Shown: one piece after another, positions 48,323-59,066 of the stretch | How positions within the stretch are numbered: the first letter of the stretch is position 1 | Layout of the letters: every line of letters starts with the position of its first letter | Assembly: GCF_021730395.1 (NCBI RefSeq) | Contig: NC_069363.1 | Span: forward strand, 48,041,001 to 48,105,000 | DNA from: Mercenaria mercenaria | Lineage: Eukaryota > Mollusca > Bivalvia > Venerida > Veneridae | Direction: 5' to 3' | Length of the DNA stretch: 64,000 nt | The notes under the pieces: generated by a model | What the model was told of the DNA's origin: nothing | Database searches by the model: none | The model's input: the letters and a program-made list of their open reading frames with translations, nothing else | Program-made: the position numbers and the translations under genes

Positions 48323-49723
48323 TGTGAGACAGGCAGTAAATATATCTTAATTATCTTAGACAGAAGGATATCCATATAATCACCGTTTTACATTTACTTC
48401 TGCATGAATAAGAATAATTATACGGGGAATCTTATTTTTTCGTCTTTAGTTCGCCTTATTGCCACAATGCCGTTGGTCCATTTTTGGCAAAATTAAGATT
48501 TAAGTGTCACTAGGTATGGCTCTATTACATTTGTATGATAGTGAATTTAGTCCTTTACACTCAAATCTTTAAATTTCGTTTCCCAAAACTATCAAAATGC
48601 TTGTTATAGCATTGTGGAAATAAGGCGACGGCGTGTATAGGCCTATACATTAAAGACAGTCCAGCTAGTATACTTGCCCTATACTAGCGTGATGCGCACT
48701 GACAATATTTACCAGATTATATTACCAGTACTCGTGTATGTTTTACTGTACATAATGATGTTTGTAAGATACCAATTGGAATCATTATTGAAAAAAATCT
48801 GTGAGGCATAAAATAATTAAATAACACTGTTTGCTATAACCTTTTGTATTTATGTATATATTTTATTATGACTATAGTGATGAGAATGATGATGGTGGTG
48901 GTGGTGTTGTTATAACACAAAGATATTGATACTGAACAAGTTGGAGGTTTACCGTTTTCATCTTTTCTTCTTTCAAAAATTTCTGCCGATTTTTAATCAA
49001 AGAGCGCATAAGAGTATGTAAGAGAACACCAACAAAAGATCATAAATTCATCAATAATTTCCTTTACAACATCCCGAATTTCAGTACTCAACTTTGTATC
49101 TTCTGTCGACCTGTAGAAACTAGTGTCGTGATTTTCATTTGTGTTACTATATCACTGGAATTTGCATTTTCAAAAACTATCAAGAAATACGTACGCTGTT
49201 TATGTTCAGAGTTGTTTTTATGCCAGAATTAAGTGATACTTTCTTTGTAGTGTCAACAATTAATTTGCCAGCGCCTGTGTAGCTTTCTGTCTGAGGAGCT
49301 TATTTTGCATGGAATAAGACACTGTGTAAATGAATTTTCAAAACAACAATAACAACAACAACAAAAGACCATGATCTTAGATTCATCAAGACCAAATTGT
49401 TTTTGCTGCCATTCTGTCTTAAGCTTGTTATCCTGTCTGTATTCAGAAATTAAAAGAAAATAACTGTATATAAATGATACTTATAGGATTTGCGGAAATT
49501 ATAAATTACCGTAATAGCAGTTCATAAGTGAAATATATAATTTTCAATTTAATAAGATAAATATACAAAACGTCTTTATATATCATGACTTTACCAAATT
49601 ATACCAATATTACCCGTGCAGTGCCCTGTGCATTGCATCGCGTTGTTGTGACGTCATCAAGATCACTGAAGTCTCTACACCTTACGGTGGCACAGAGGTG
49701 ACATCCGCAACACTTTATTTATA

Positions 49724-49933
49724 TTGTGGCCACAATTTAGTAACTTGTGACCACAGCTTAGTAAATTGTGGCCACAACTTAGTAAATCGTGGCCACAATT
49801 TAGTAAATTGTGTCCACAAGTTAGTAAATTGTGTCCGCAACTTATTAAATTGTGGCCACAACTTAGTAAATTGTGGCCTCAACTTAGTAAATTGTGGCCA
49901 CAATTTGATAAGTTGTGGCCACAATATAATAAC
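49724..49933. repeat. 21-bp minisatellite, left arm (10 units)
   Basis: Ten units of TTGTGGCCACAACTTAGTAA plus one base. Each unit begins with the 12-bp palindrome TTGTGGCCACAA. Variation between units is substitution only; all ten are 21 bp. Confidence 0.95.
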
Positions 49934-51801
49934 ACGTGTCCAAGACTTATATCAGCCAATCGAAACTATGAATAGATGCATAGACGGACGGACAGATGAA
50001 TAGATTGGATGGTACCTATGTACCTACCTACTTATTTATTTGTCTGCACTTCCGGCCGTCTATCTATCTTCCATTCCTGTCTTACCCTTTGCAGTGACGT
50101 AGACATTTTTACGCGTCCATTTCGTATGGTTGCTGATTTCTGCCATTTTGCGTTATCTCCCTGCGACCCTTTCGAGCGAAAACACGAGATTTAACAAGTT
50201 AAAATGCGGGGATGCAGGCTGAAAACTCTCTATTGAGTGGGGAAGCGGAGCGAAAACACGATAATTACCGGGGTCACGGGGTGAGAATTAGTAGCTGGTA
50301 TATCAGGGGTGGGGAGCGAAAACACAATAATTAGCGCTGCTTAAACGTAGTGTTTCCGAACCGCGCCCCGACATCTAGTTACCAATTTCACACCGCGATC
50401 TTGTTAATCATCATGTTTCCGCTCCTTCCTCCCACTAAATAGCGAGTTATACCCCGAACCCCCATAATTTTAACTTGTAAATTGCATGTGTTTTCGCTCG
50501 GCGCGGTCACCAGGCGAAAACTCGTTATTAAACGTTTAAGCAGTGGTAATTATCGTATTTTTGCCCCGCGCCCCAGACATACCAGTTACTAAATCGCCCT
50601 TGCGGGGTTTCGGCCTGCGTTCTCGACATTTTAACTTGTTAATTCTCGTGTTTTCGCTCGACGGGGCCCCGGGGTGAAAATATAATTTAATTGGGCTAAA
50701 ACGCGAATTGGCAGAATTTAGCATCCTTACAAAATGGACGTGCATAAAAGTGTCTACGTCCCTGCAACGGGTTAGACAGGAATGAAAGATAGATAGACGG
50801 ACAGAAAGACAAATAAATAGGTAGAAAGGTAGGTACCATCCAATCCATCCGTCCGTCAACCCATCCGCCCATCAGTCCGTCCCTCCTTCGATCCATCCAT
50901 CTATCTATCTTTTATTCCGGTTTAACATTTGCTGGTACGTAGACACTTTTGTGCGCTCCTATTTTGCACTCCTATACAGCAGCGAAGAAAAAAGTCTTTT
51001 CGATTGGCTAATTCTGTCATTCCGCGTTTTAGCCCTATTAAATTATATTTTCGTCCCGCGGCCCCGTCGAGAGAAAACACGAGAATTAACAAGTTCAGAT
51101 GTCCAGAAAGCAGGTCGAAACCCCGCCAGGGAGATTTAGTAACTGGTATGTCTTAGACACGGGGCGAGAACACGATAATTAGAGCTGCTTAAACGTTTAA
51201 TAGCTAGTTTTCGCCTGGTGACCCCGCCGAGCGAAAACACGTGAAATTTACAACTTATAATGGCAGGGGTTCGGGGCGGTTACTCGCTATTTAGCGAGGC
51301 GAGGAGCGGAAACATGATAATTAGCAAGATCGCGGGGTGAGATTTAGCAACTGGAATGTCGGGGCGCGGTTCGAGAACACTACGTTTAAGCAGCGCTAAT
51401 CATAGTGTTTTCGCTTCCCATTCCCCGACATACCAGTTACTTATTCTCACACTCTTGTAATTATCGTGTTTTCGCTCTGCGTCCCTGCTAAAAAAGAGAG
51501 TTTTCAACCTGCGTCCCCGCAGTTTAACTTGTTAAATCTCGTGTTTTCGCTCGACAGTGTTGCGGGGAGATAACGCAAAATGGCAGAAATCAGCAACCAT
51601 ACGAAATGGACGCACAAAAATGTCTACGTCACTGCAAAGTGTGATACAGGAATGGAAGATAGAGAGACGGACGGAAGTACAGACAAATAAATAAGTAGGT
51701 AGGTACGTAGGTACCATCCAATCTATTCATCTGTCCGTCCGTCTATCCATCATTTTATAGTTTCGATTGGCTGATATAAGTCTTGGTCACGAGTTATTAT
51801 A

Positions 51802-52118
51802 TTGTGGTCACAACTTATCAAATTGTGGTCACAATTTTCTAAGTTGTGGCCACAATTTACTAAGTTGAGGCCACGATTTAATATGTTGTGTAGCCACAAT
51901 TTACTAAATTGTGGCCAGGAATTACTTAATTGTGGCCACAATTTACCAAGTTGTGGCCACAACTTAGTAACTTGTGGCCACAAGTTACTAAGTTGTGGCC
52001 ACAAGTTACTAAGTTGAGGCCACGATTTACTAAGTTGTGGCCACAATTTACTTAGTTGTGGCCACAAGTTACTAAGTTGAGGCCACGATTTACTAAGTTG
52101 TGGCCACAATATAAGTAA
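51802..52118. repeat. 21-bp minisatellite, right arm (about 15 units)
   Basis: About fifteen units in inverted orientation to the left arm: the unit reads TTGTGGCCACAAGTTACTAA plus one base on the plus strand. A three-unit higher-order block (with TTGAGGCCACGATTTACTAA in it) is repeated, showing local expansion. One unit is 23 bp. Confidence 0.95.
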
Positions 52119-53206
52119 AGTGTTGCGGATGTCACCTCTGTGCCATCGTAGGTTTAGGTGTTATAAACAGTGTGAAAATTTGTGTTTTCATCCTAAATAA
52201 TCAGAATTTTGTGACGTGTCAAATCTAGGACATGACACCTTCCTAGTTTCGATACTCCTTATAGAAAATTCGAATGAATTAAGTTCTGAATGATTGATTT
52301 AAATAAATCTTTTGAAGTTTAACATGAAAGAGCATTTTATTTTGGAAAAACTTTTAAAATTATATTCGGGATTGTATACTTATTTTCGAAAATGATGATG
52401 AGACAGTATTACAGTATTAATGAGTGCTCTTTGATGTACACCTGTGATTCAAAGTTAAGCGAAGTATAGGCTGTTTTGATCTTTATTTGTTTTTAACAGG
52501 CATTGAATAATACAGTCTTTTTGAAGAAAAACACTCGCTGATTTGACCAGTGTATCAGGCAGGAGTCCTTAATTAAACGGATTTGTCTATATATATACTA
52601 TTTCGTTAATCTTGAAAACCGTCGCTTGATCCTAAGATTCCTTAAAGGCTTTCAGTAGCAATAACTTTAGAAAGAGGTACACAAAATATGTTAATTAATT
52701 AAGATCATCATTTTTGCTGTTACAGTTGTATGTAGTTTGAATCTAAACGGACAACTGTTGATGTACATGTATTCCTGTTAAACGCTGATTTATCATTGAA
52801 ATTTGATGTTCCTTTAAAAAAAATTGTTTCGTGTGCATGTGTCTACTATATAAATTATTTTACTTAAGTCAGTGTGTAATCAGGATGTGCCTTTTTTGCA
52901 TTCTTGCTTTATTTCTTTCCTTGCACGAGTTCTGTTTTCAATGATCAGTTATTCTAGTCTGGAATCTTTTTAATTTACTGAACATGCATACATGTTTTTT
53001 ATAAATGTATATAGATGAATTTTATATCACAAACTTGATAATGAAACGTGTAGTGTCATTGAATGATTCTAAATAGAAGTAATATCGAAGCGAATTGATT
53101 ACACCGACACCAGATTTGAAGTGGTCTTGTTCCTCAAGTTTGCACATTTAAAACTGAAGAATATTTGCAAATAACTTATAAATATTTATCTCTCACGCAT
53201 ACATAT

Positions 53207-53491
53207 CTATATTATGAACGTAATTAACGAGTTCGAACCTCTAACATTTGAAATCCCATGCTTCGTCCGCAGGTGACTAATTATCCCCGATATAGAAGCA
53301 TACTTCTTGTCACAGTTGTCGCACTGATATATCTTATTTGCGACATTCTTTGGTCTAAGTTTAGATGTTGGTCTGGGCTCCGTGGAATAATCATCATCAG
53401 AATCCTCTATTTCACTACTAGTGAATTCACCAAGCAAGTCGTCTAAATCAAGATCACGTAAATCTATACAGTCCTCTTTGTCATAAGCCAT
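53207..53491 (-). CDS. Small acidic single-C2H2 zinc-finger protein, copy A
   Basis: A 94-residue frame. N-terminal acidic part (LDLDDLLGEF, then SEIEDSDDDY), a basic linker (SKLRPKN), and one C2H2 finger at 55-79 with Cys57, Cys60, His73 and His78 (C-x2-C-x12-H-x4-H). I start at the ATG of MAYDKEDCID because copy B has a stop just upstream of that ATG although copy A is open further. Copies A and B agree through SNVRGS and then differ by an indel, so either the true protein ends near there by splicing or the C-terminus is unconstrained. A GT follows VRG (AGAG|GTTCG). A first exon of a larger gene is possible. Likely nuclear and nucleic-acid-binding; function unknown. Confidence 0.6.
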   Translation of the reverse strand: MAYDKEDCIDLRDLDLDDLLGEFTSSEIEDSDDDYSTEPRPTSKLRPKNVANKIYQCDNCDKKYASISGIISHLRTKHGISNVRGSNSLITFII

Positions 53492-54016
53492 TTTTAACCA
53501 TGAAACTTCACAACAACTACAGTGTAATTTCTCGTCACTGAACAAACAAAAAATGATTGACAAATTCATGTTTTATGCGTAACATAACCTTTAATATTTA
53601 ATTATGTATATACATGTATTTAGAAAAGAACAGAACAGAACAGAACATAACATATATCATCAGTTTATTTGAACTTTACAGCTCCTCCATACAGTTACCA
53701 GGCACGAGAAAAGCTGATATCAGAACGTTTTCTCTTAGACCCGTGGCGATTATTTGTAAAAAAAAAGATTAGAAAACTAATTATAAAAAAAATTAGTGGC
53801 AAAAGATTAAAAGGTATATCAAATCTTTAAATGTAATTTCATTGAAATTCAGCTGACCAAAACATAAAAAATAAACAAATCAAATTACGAGATGTTCTGT
53901 AACCATCATTTTAAGAATTCCTATTATCTCTGGAAGAGCAAATGCGTTAATAATTGGAGAAATAATTTGTCAAAACTGTCTTTCGGTACTTCTGTTTATT
54001 TAAAACTTCCCTTTTT
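53492..54016. other. 5' flank of zinc-finger copy A
   Basis: Homologous (inverted) to 58672-59066. Contains a short GAACA microsatellite at 53625-53646 that is also present at 58914-58932. From about 53913 to 54016 the match to unit 3 ends. Confidence 0.55.
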
Positions 54017-54081
54017 ATAGTATATTATTTCAAGCTCCGAAGGTTCCTCGTACATAAGTATTGGATAAGACAACTGTTAAG
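54017..54081. repeat. 65-bp inverted repeat, right copy
   Basis: ATAGTATATTATTTCAAGCT and onward; reverse complement of 48258-48322 with four mismatches. Together they bracket the inverted zinc-finger segment. Confidence 0.85.
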
Positions 54082-54702
54082 TCATCTTGCGATGAGTGAG
54101 GGACCCAGGAGCCTGTATCTCCTGTTTCACTACGTGTAACTCTTTATCACACCTTGCTATTGGTTGTTCGAGTTACTTCCCCTTAATCGGTGAACTGAGT
54201 TAGAACATAACATGTAGAATGGTCAAACATCAGAACTTTCTAACTGTTAAATAAAACTGACGCACAAGTAAGTTATTGTATCTTTCTACGAATTTCTCCA
54301 GTTTGGCTCCGGACAGAAAGGAAACGTTTGAGCGAATTATAATTTAACAGATTCAACTGTGATGAAATATTTGCAAAAATACTGCTTCACAATATTTCTA
54401 TATAATGATCTAATAGTGATATTTAGAACAGTATTATCCGTTATACAGATTACCTTAATTTTAAACTGTTAAACATGTGCGCTTATGGGATAATACATAA
54501 GTCCGGAATATTGAGGGTTTTTTTTCATTATTATTATTATTAATATTATTATCATTATTATTATTACATTCTATAAATTTGGTCAACTTACTAATGATAT
54601 TACCCACTCTTGTTCGTCAGTCCTGTCTGCAGCGAACAGAGTGACTGGCACTATCATGGTGAACACCCTCTATACTCGGGAGCTGTGGGCGGAGCTTGAA
54701 AT
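54027..54702. mobile_element. Element with 12-bp inverted ends beside acetyltransferase copy 2
   Basis: Begins ATTTCAAGCTCC and ends GGAGCTTGAAAT. It lies at the position where copies 1 and 3 read CTCACAATATTTATTTTATT without interruption, so it is an insertion at the gene's 3' edge. It holds a (TTA)n tract at about 54528-54566. No protein encoded. Confidence 0.6.
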
Positions 54703-54712
54703 ATTTATTTTA

Positions 54713-55384
54713 TTAACTTTGTGTAATTTTCCGTCCATATATTTTCATTGATTTGTGTTCACCAGTATTACTAAACGGTTTCTCTCCGTCGACAACCCAG
54801 TCGTTATACATATGTTCATACAGAATGTCAAAACCCTCTTTTTCATAAATCTTCTTGGAGAAATTGGACGTGCCTTTACCTTTGATATACACTTGGTCTA
54901 AACCAAGGTTTCGCACCATATCTATCGCTGCATGGAATATCTTTGTAGCATAACCACGCCTCTGGTATTTGGCAGCAACTACAAGCGACAGAAAATGTGT
55001 TGTCTCTTGTATATTATAGTGATCAAAGAAACTCGCTTTTTCTTCACAGTAGAGAATATATTGCAGGAGCACTTGTAATGGTTCTGGTATGGTACCTTTA
55101 AGATCTAACTCCTCATCTTTGAATTCGTATCTTATCGTCCGGAAACCAACAGCTTCGTCCGTGTCTTTGTCTATAAGCATAAGCGAAAGGTTGAGTTTTA
55201 GAGCAGCTAACCAGTATGATTCTATTGTCTCGCACCATGGTGCACCTACGGATTTCATCAGAGGCTCTTGAGGTACGAAATGCTCTCGACACAACTGCAA
55301 TGCTTTATCGTAGTACTCTTCAGTAATTCTAATCAACTTGAAGCCTTGAATCTTCTCAAACTTGCTTTGTGTCTTTTCAAATGC
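54713..55384 (-). CDS. Arylalkylamine N-acetyltransferase-like (GNAT), copy 2, exon 2
   Basis: With exon 1 (56756-56812) this gives a 242-residue cytosolic GNAT-fold enzyme that would transfer acetyl from acetyl-CoA to an amine. Visible: FKLIRITEEYYDKALQLC (strand 1, helix 1) at 34-51; HFVPQEPLMKS at 54-64, matching the FxxxEPL block of insect-type arylalkylamine N-acetyltransferases; AVGFRTIRY at 97-105; HFLSLVVAAKYQRRGYATKI at 149-168, containing the acetyl-CoA signature Q160-x-x-G163-x-A165; C-terminal EGFDILYEH. Acceptor is TTTTTCAG. The stop runs straight into two AATAAA hexamers, so the 3'UTR is short. The insect-type family acetylates dopamine, serotonin, octopamine and similar amines; the substrate here is unknown. 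This is the most complete copy in the window. Confidence 0.88.
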   Translation of the reverse strand, partial: AFEKTQSKFEKIQGFKLIRITEEYYDKALQLCREHFVPQEPLMKSVGAPWCETIESYWLAALKLNLSLMLIDKDTDEAVGFRTIRYEFKDEELDLKGTIPEPLQVLLQYILYCEEKASFFDHYNIQETTHFLSLVVAAKYQRRGYATKIFHAAIDMVRNLGLDQVYIKGKGTSNFSKKIYEKEGFDILYEHMYNDWVVDGEKPFSNTGEHKSMKIYGRKITQS

Positions 55385-56755
55385 CTGAAAAATAAGACGT
55401 GAACACATAATCTCGTGCAATATTTTAAATATTAGTCTAGTTATTTGCCCTTCGTAGGATGTATTAAGATAATGCCTGTAGCTTACACAACAGTATTAAA
55501 TGAGTTTATTTTTTATTGAAATATCAGAAGTAAACGAAATCTTGACAGAATCATTTTTCATTTGTATATGACTTTTCTCTCGTTCTGAAAAGTCTCGTCT
55601 AACACCATTTGTACTCTACTCTGGTTCTGTAAATGACGTCATTTTTACGACATATGTGAGATTATATATGAACGAATGCTTCATTTATCAATGAATGAAT
55701 ATGTAATATTTAAGAAAAAAGGCGTTTAATGCAAAAGATAGGTTTCGTTTAAGTTCTATTCGACTATTTGTGAAATAGCGATAGTCTAGCACTAGTTGTA
55801 GTAACGGTTCTCGATAAATTGCTAAATGGGTACTCGTCAGGGAGAATTTACGAGATTTAAGAGGCATAATGGTAGGTGCCTTAACTTATGAGTTCTAAAA
55901 TATCGACTTTTCGCACCCCCCCCCCCACACCCTTCCCCGCCATATTTAATTGAATCGTTCTGATACCACATCCTTACGCGAATTTTCGCATAGCGCCCCC
56001 TCAGTATAAAGATCTTAAATTTCGTATTTTCGCTTGTGGGGATATATCGAAGAAGTAGAAATGACACTAATCAGACACCATATTATCAAGCAGCATTATA
56101 AACAAGATAACATTTAAAAAGTATGTTCTAAAATCTGACAATGCAATGAACTATGAAAATTATATAAATCCTGTTCGTATCTGTACCCATACAGAATTCG
56201 AATAATTTTCGCTTAAAGGTCAGACACTGCTTTTATTTTTTCTATAGGCTTACATTGTAAGAAATGACTCTGCAGGACCCCCTCAGAACCTTTGTTGACA
56301 CATGAGGTGCCATTTGCCCTGTCAAATAGCCTTCCAGACACCAAAAAATAACATTTTTACATGGACATGCCCGATCTATTTTTTCTATTTCCATTCAAAG
56401 ACAACCACCCTCAACTGTGCATGGAATTTAGTGGTGAATTCCAACAAGTACTTGCTTCACTAAACTGCTAATTTCAGAGTTAAATATATAGCCGACAGCT
56501 ATAAAATACTTCAAAATGCACAGAAAACATTACATTCCAAGATTTTAAGGATATTTTCATGATTCAAGGCAACACATTTTTAACCAATCAGCTGAAGTCT
56601 CATTGAATGCTACGGGGTTTCCCTACACATTTTTCAACCAATCCGAAACCGGCAAACAATAACAACATTTGACCTAAATCTAAGGTGTGCAAGATTGTAT
56701 TGAAGATAATTAATGATTCAACAATTTATCTAATAGTATGCAAGTAAAACCTTAC
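55385..56755 (-). other. Acetyltransferase copy 2 intron
   Basis: 1371 bp, longer than the 950-bp copy 1 intron mainly because of the 458-bp insertion at 56217-56674. The rest aligns with copy 1. Contains a poly(C) tract at about 55917-55926. Confidence 0.65.
56217..56674. mobile_element. MITE in the copy 2 intron, 3-bp TAA duplication
   Basis: Copy 1 reads GCATAAATCTAAGG at this position; copy 2 reads GCTTAA, then AGGTCAGACACTGC to CAACATTTGACC, then TAAATCTAAGG. TAA is duplicated and the ends are short inverted repeats of GGTCA. A 3-bp TAA/TWA duplication fits PIF/Harbinger. No coding capacity. Confidence 0.6.
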
Positions 56756-56812
56756 CTGTTTTATGTCATCTTCTGTTAAATTCTTTATGGAAATGTCCCT
56801 TCCTTTTCCCAT
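56756..56812 (-). CDS. Acetyltransferase copy 2, first coding exon
   Basis: Encodes MGKGRDISIKNLTEDDIKQ, phase 0 donor ACAG|GTAAGG, joined to exon 2 at AFEKTQSKFEK. Three to four residues differ from copy 1. TTTATCTGCAG just before the ATG is a likely acceptor from a non-coding exon. Confidence 0.75.
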
Positions 56813-58016
56813 GTTTTCTGCAGATAAAGCATATAAAATGTTATGCGCTTCGTTAAAACATCACAGTATAAAAATGTAAATTTTAGGTCATAAATTGGCA
56901 CAGTATACAGGTCAATAAAAAGCACCGGATGATATGTAGTCAGAAGAGGATGTAATAAATGATTACACTGATAATACGCCTTGTAGATACAATGAAAACC
57001 AGCTAGAATACCGAATATTTCCAAAACTAGGAAGTGCATGGCTTTAATCGCGCACAGGATAGATCACGAATTGGTTCGTCTAAGCGGAATAGAAATCAAG
57101 CAAATGGTCTATTTTGCTTAGAACATCGGCGTCTTGGGTTATTTCCAGGGGAATGAGTCGAGTCGGATCAGTAGCACGAATTAAACGTCTAACAGGAACG
57201 GAAGTGGAGTTTTACAGCTGTTTTCGGCTGTTTACATACGAGGGATAAACCAACATTTTAAGAATGTGTAATTCTTCATTCAATATGATTTGGTCATATT
57301 TATCATTGGTATTGCGTGCAAATCATGCAGGAATCGTCCTCACTTTCCCATTCCGCCATATTGTTCTCGAATTGTTCGCGGTCCCCCCCCCCCCCCCCCC
57401 CCCACCCACGATTAGGACGTGGTGTCAAATTTTTACCCGAGAACAATGTTCTTTGGACTTGTTCGTGTCATAAGGGCGATTTTATCTCGATTCGGACACA
57501 GAAGAACAAGAAGCACAAAGCGCCTAAGGATGTCCAGTGAGTCTATATATCTGTCCTAGACCACGGAAAACAGACAGTTTGTGAAAAAGCAAAAAAAAAA
57601 AAGACCGCGCACAATTCATTTTGACAGATTAGCGCAACAGTTTTTGTACAGTTATAATGTGTGTTATGAAATTTCATTTCTCATTGGATAATAACAACCT
57701 TTGGAGGGATTTCCCATTCACACAAAGAACGCAGCGAGTTGCACTCTACCTTTTTAAAATGCTTACGTTATTTGTTTTCGTGGGCACGAAAATTAATTCG
57801 GTTGTTTCGTGGGAAAATGTATTCGTGGTTTTACACTTTTAAAGATAAAATGAATGAAAATTTTATCTGTTAGCTTGAATTTGATTTCGTGAATTGACGC
57901 AATCAATAAAGGCCACATGAAATGATTTCACGGTATCTATTTGTAAGGCAGCAATATTTGCAACCTTCTGTGGTCTTAATTTCAACTATGTCAATTAAGA
58001 ATGTACAGTCATTATG
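56813..58016. other. 5' flank of acetyltransferase copy 2
   Basis: Matches the copy 1 5' flank at 57650-58010. A poly(C) run of about 18 lies at 57386-57403 and a poly(A) run near 57590. The short Pro-rich frames across the poly(C) are not genes. Confidence 0.45.
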
Positions 58017-58570
58017 TCTCCCACCGCACAGTGGTGCGGTAGACATGTTGATTTACTCCTGTCTGTGTGTCTATGTGTGTTTCTGTCTGTCAAGAATCTT
58101 GTCCGCACTCTTAAGTCAAAGATTTCTCATCCATTCTTCACCAAACTTGACAAAAATGTACTTAACCATAATACCTCGGCCATGTTCGATAACTAGCCAA
58201 ATCGATCCAGGGACTTCGGCGTTTTGGCCTTTGAATTACCTAAAATCGGCCTTTTTACACTTTTCCGCGCTCTAAGTTAAACATTTCTCATCCGATCTTC
58301 ACCAACTTGAACAAAATATGTTTGACCATAAGTCCTCGGCCAAGTTCGATAACTAGCCAAATCGGCCAAGGCACTTTGGAATTATGGCCCTCGAATTACC
58401 GAAAATTGGCCTTTTCACTCTTGTCCGCGCTCTAAGTCCAACATTTCTCATCCGATTTTCACCAGATTTGAACCAAATGTTTTTTACTATAACTCCTCGG
58501 CCAAGTTATTTAACTAGCCAAATCGTGCGAGGTACTTCAAAATTATGGCCCTTGAATTACCAAAAATATA
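58017..58570. mobile_element. Dispersed molluscan repeat with three tandem units
   Basis: Opens with TCTCCCACCGCACAGTGGTG, then three tandem units of about 155 bp each with a TCTCATCCGATCTTCACC-type word, CCTCGGCCAAGTTCGATAAC and GGCCCTTGAATTACC (units start near 58105, 58260 and 58415). It interrupts the 5' flank homology between units 1 and 2. I recall this as a common bivalve repeat. The frames across it are not genes. Confidence 0.65.
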
Positions 58571-59066
58571 AATACTATAAAATGGGCGATTTCATTATGA
58601 AATCATATTCATTGTCACATACTTGCCTTTTAACTGGTATCAAGAAGCAAACCGACTAAGCACGAGTACATCTCGTAATTTGATTTGTTTATTTTTTATG
58701 TTTTGATCAGCTGAATTTCAATGAAATTTCATTTAAAGGTTTGATATACGTTTTAATCTTTTGCCACTAGCTATTTTTTTATAATTAGTTTTCTAATCTC
58801 TTTTTTACAATTAATCACCACGGGTCTAAGAGAATACGTTATAACATCAGCTTTTCTCGTGCCTGGTAACTGTATGGAGAGCTGTAAAGTTCAAATAAAC
58901 TGATGATATATGTTCTGTTCTGTTCTGTTCTTTTCTAAATATATGTATATATATAACTGAAAATTAAAGTGTATGTTACTCATAAAACATGAATTTGTCA
59001 ATCATTTTGTGTTCGTTCAGTTACGAGAAATTACACTGTAGTTGTAGTGAAGTTTCATGATTAAAA

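Larger units (their letters stand above)
49684..52234. mobile_element. Nested foldback element with minisatellite arms
   Basis: Absent from the paralogous site in unit 3 (near 60290), where AGTCTCTACACC and TTCCTAGT are contiguous in complement. A 7-bp direct repeat ACACCTT flanks it (49677-49683; 52235-52241). Outer inverted ends: ACGGTGGCACAGAGGTGACA and its complement at 52131-52149. Moving inward come inverted arrays of a 21-bp unit, then two adjacent secondary foldbacks (about 50005-50855 and 50895-51725), so the element is palindromic at three scales. The right side has about 84 bp beyond the palindrome. The inner part repeats GAGCGAAAACACGATAATTA-like words. No transposase is encoded; superfamily unknown. 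Confidence 0.82.
48323..53912 (-). repeat. Amplified unit 2, zinc-finger segment in inverted orientation
   Basis: Read as reverse complement this aligns with unit 3 from about 58672 to 61425 and then 62040-62055: the zinc-finger ORF, its flanks, the ACCATCATCATTCTCA block, and the CCTTCTGTCTAAGAT block. It ends at CTGCCTGTCTCACAAT where the acetyltransferase 3' end would follow. It is interrupted by the 2.55-kb foldback insertion at 49684-52234. Confidence 0.8.

Noticed and set aside
49698-52109. Open frames with repeated WPQL/NCGHNLVNC motifs on both strands
   Set aside because: They are readings of the 21-bp minisatellite, whose length is a multiple of three, so every frame without a stop stays open. 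They are not repeat proteins.
49724-52118. Possible CRISPR-like array
   Set aside because: Units are directly adjacent 21-mers without spacers, in an animal genome, and form the arms of a foldback insertion.
57264-57540. Pro-rich frames
   Set aside because: They arise from translation of a poly(C) homopolymer.
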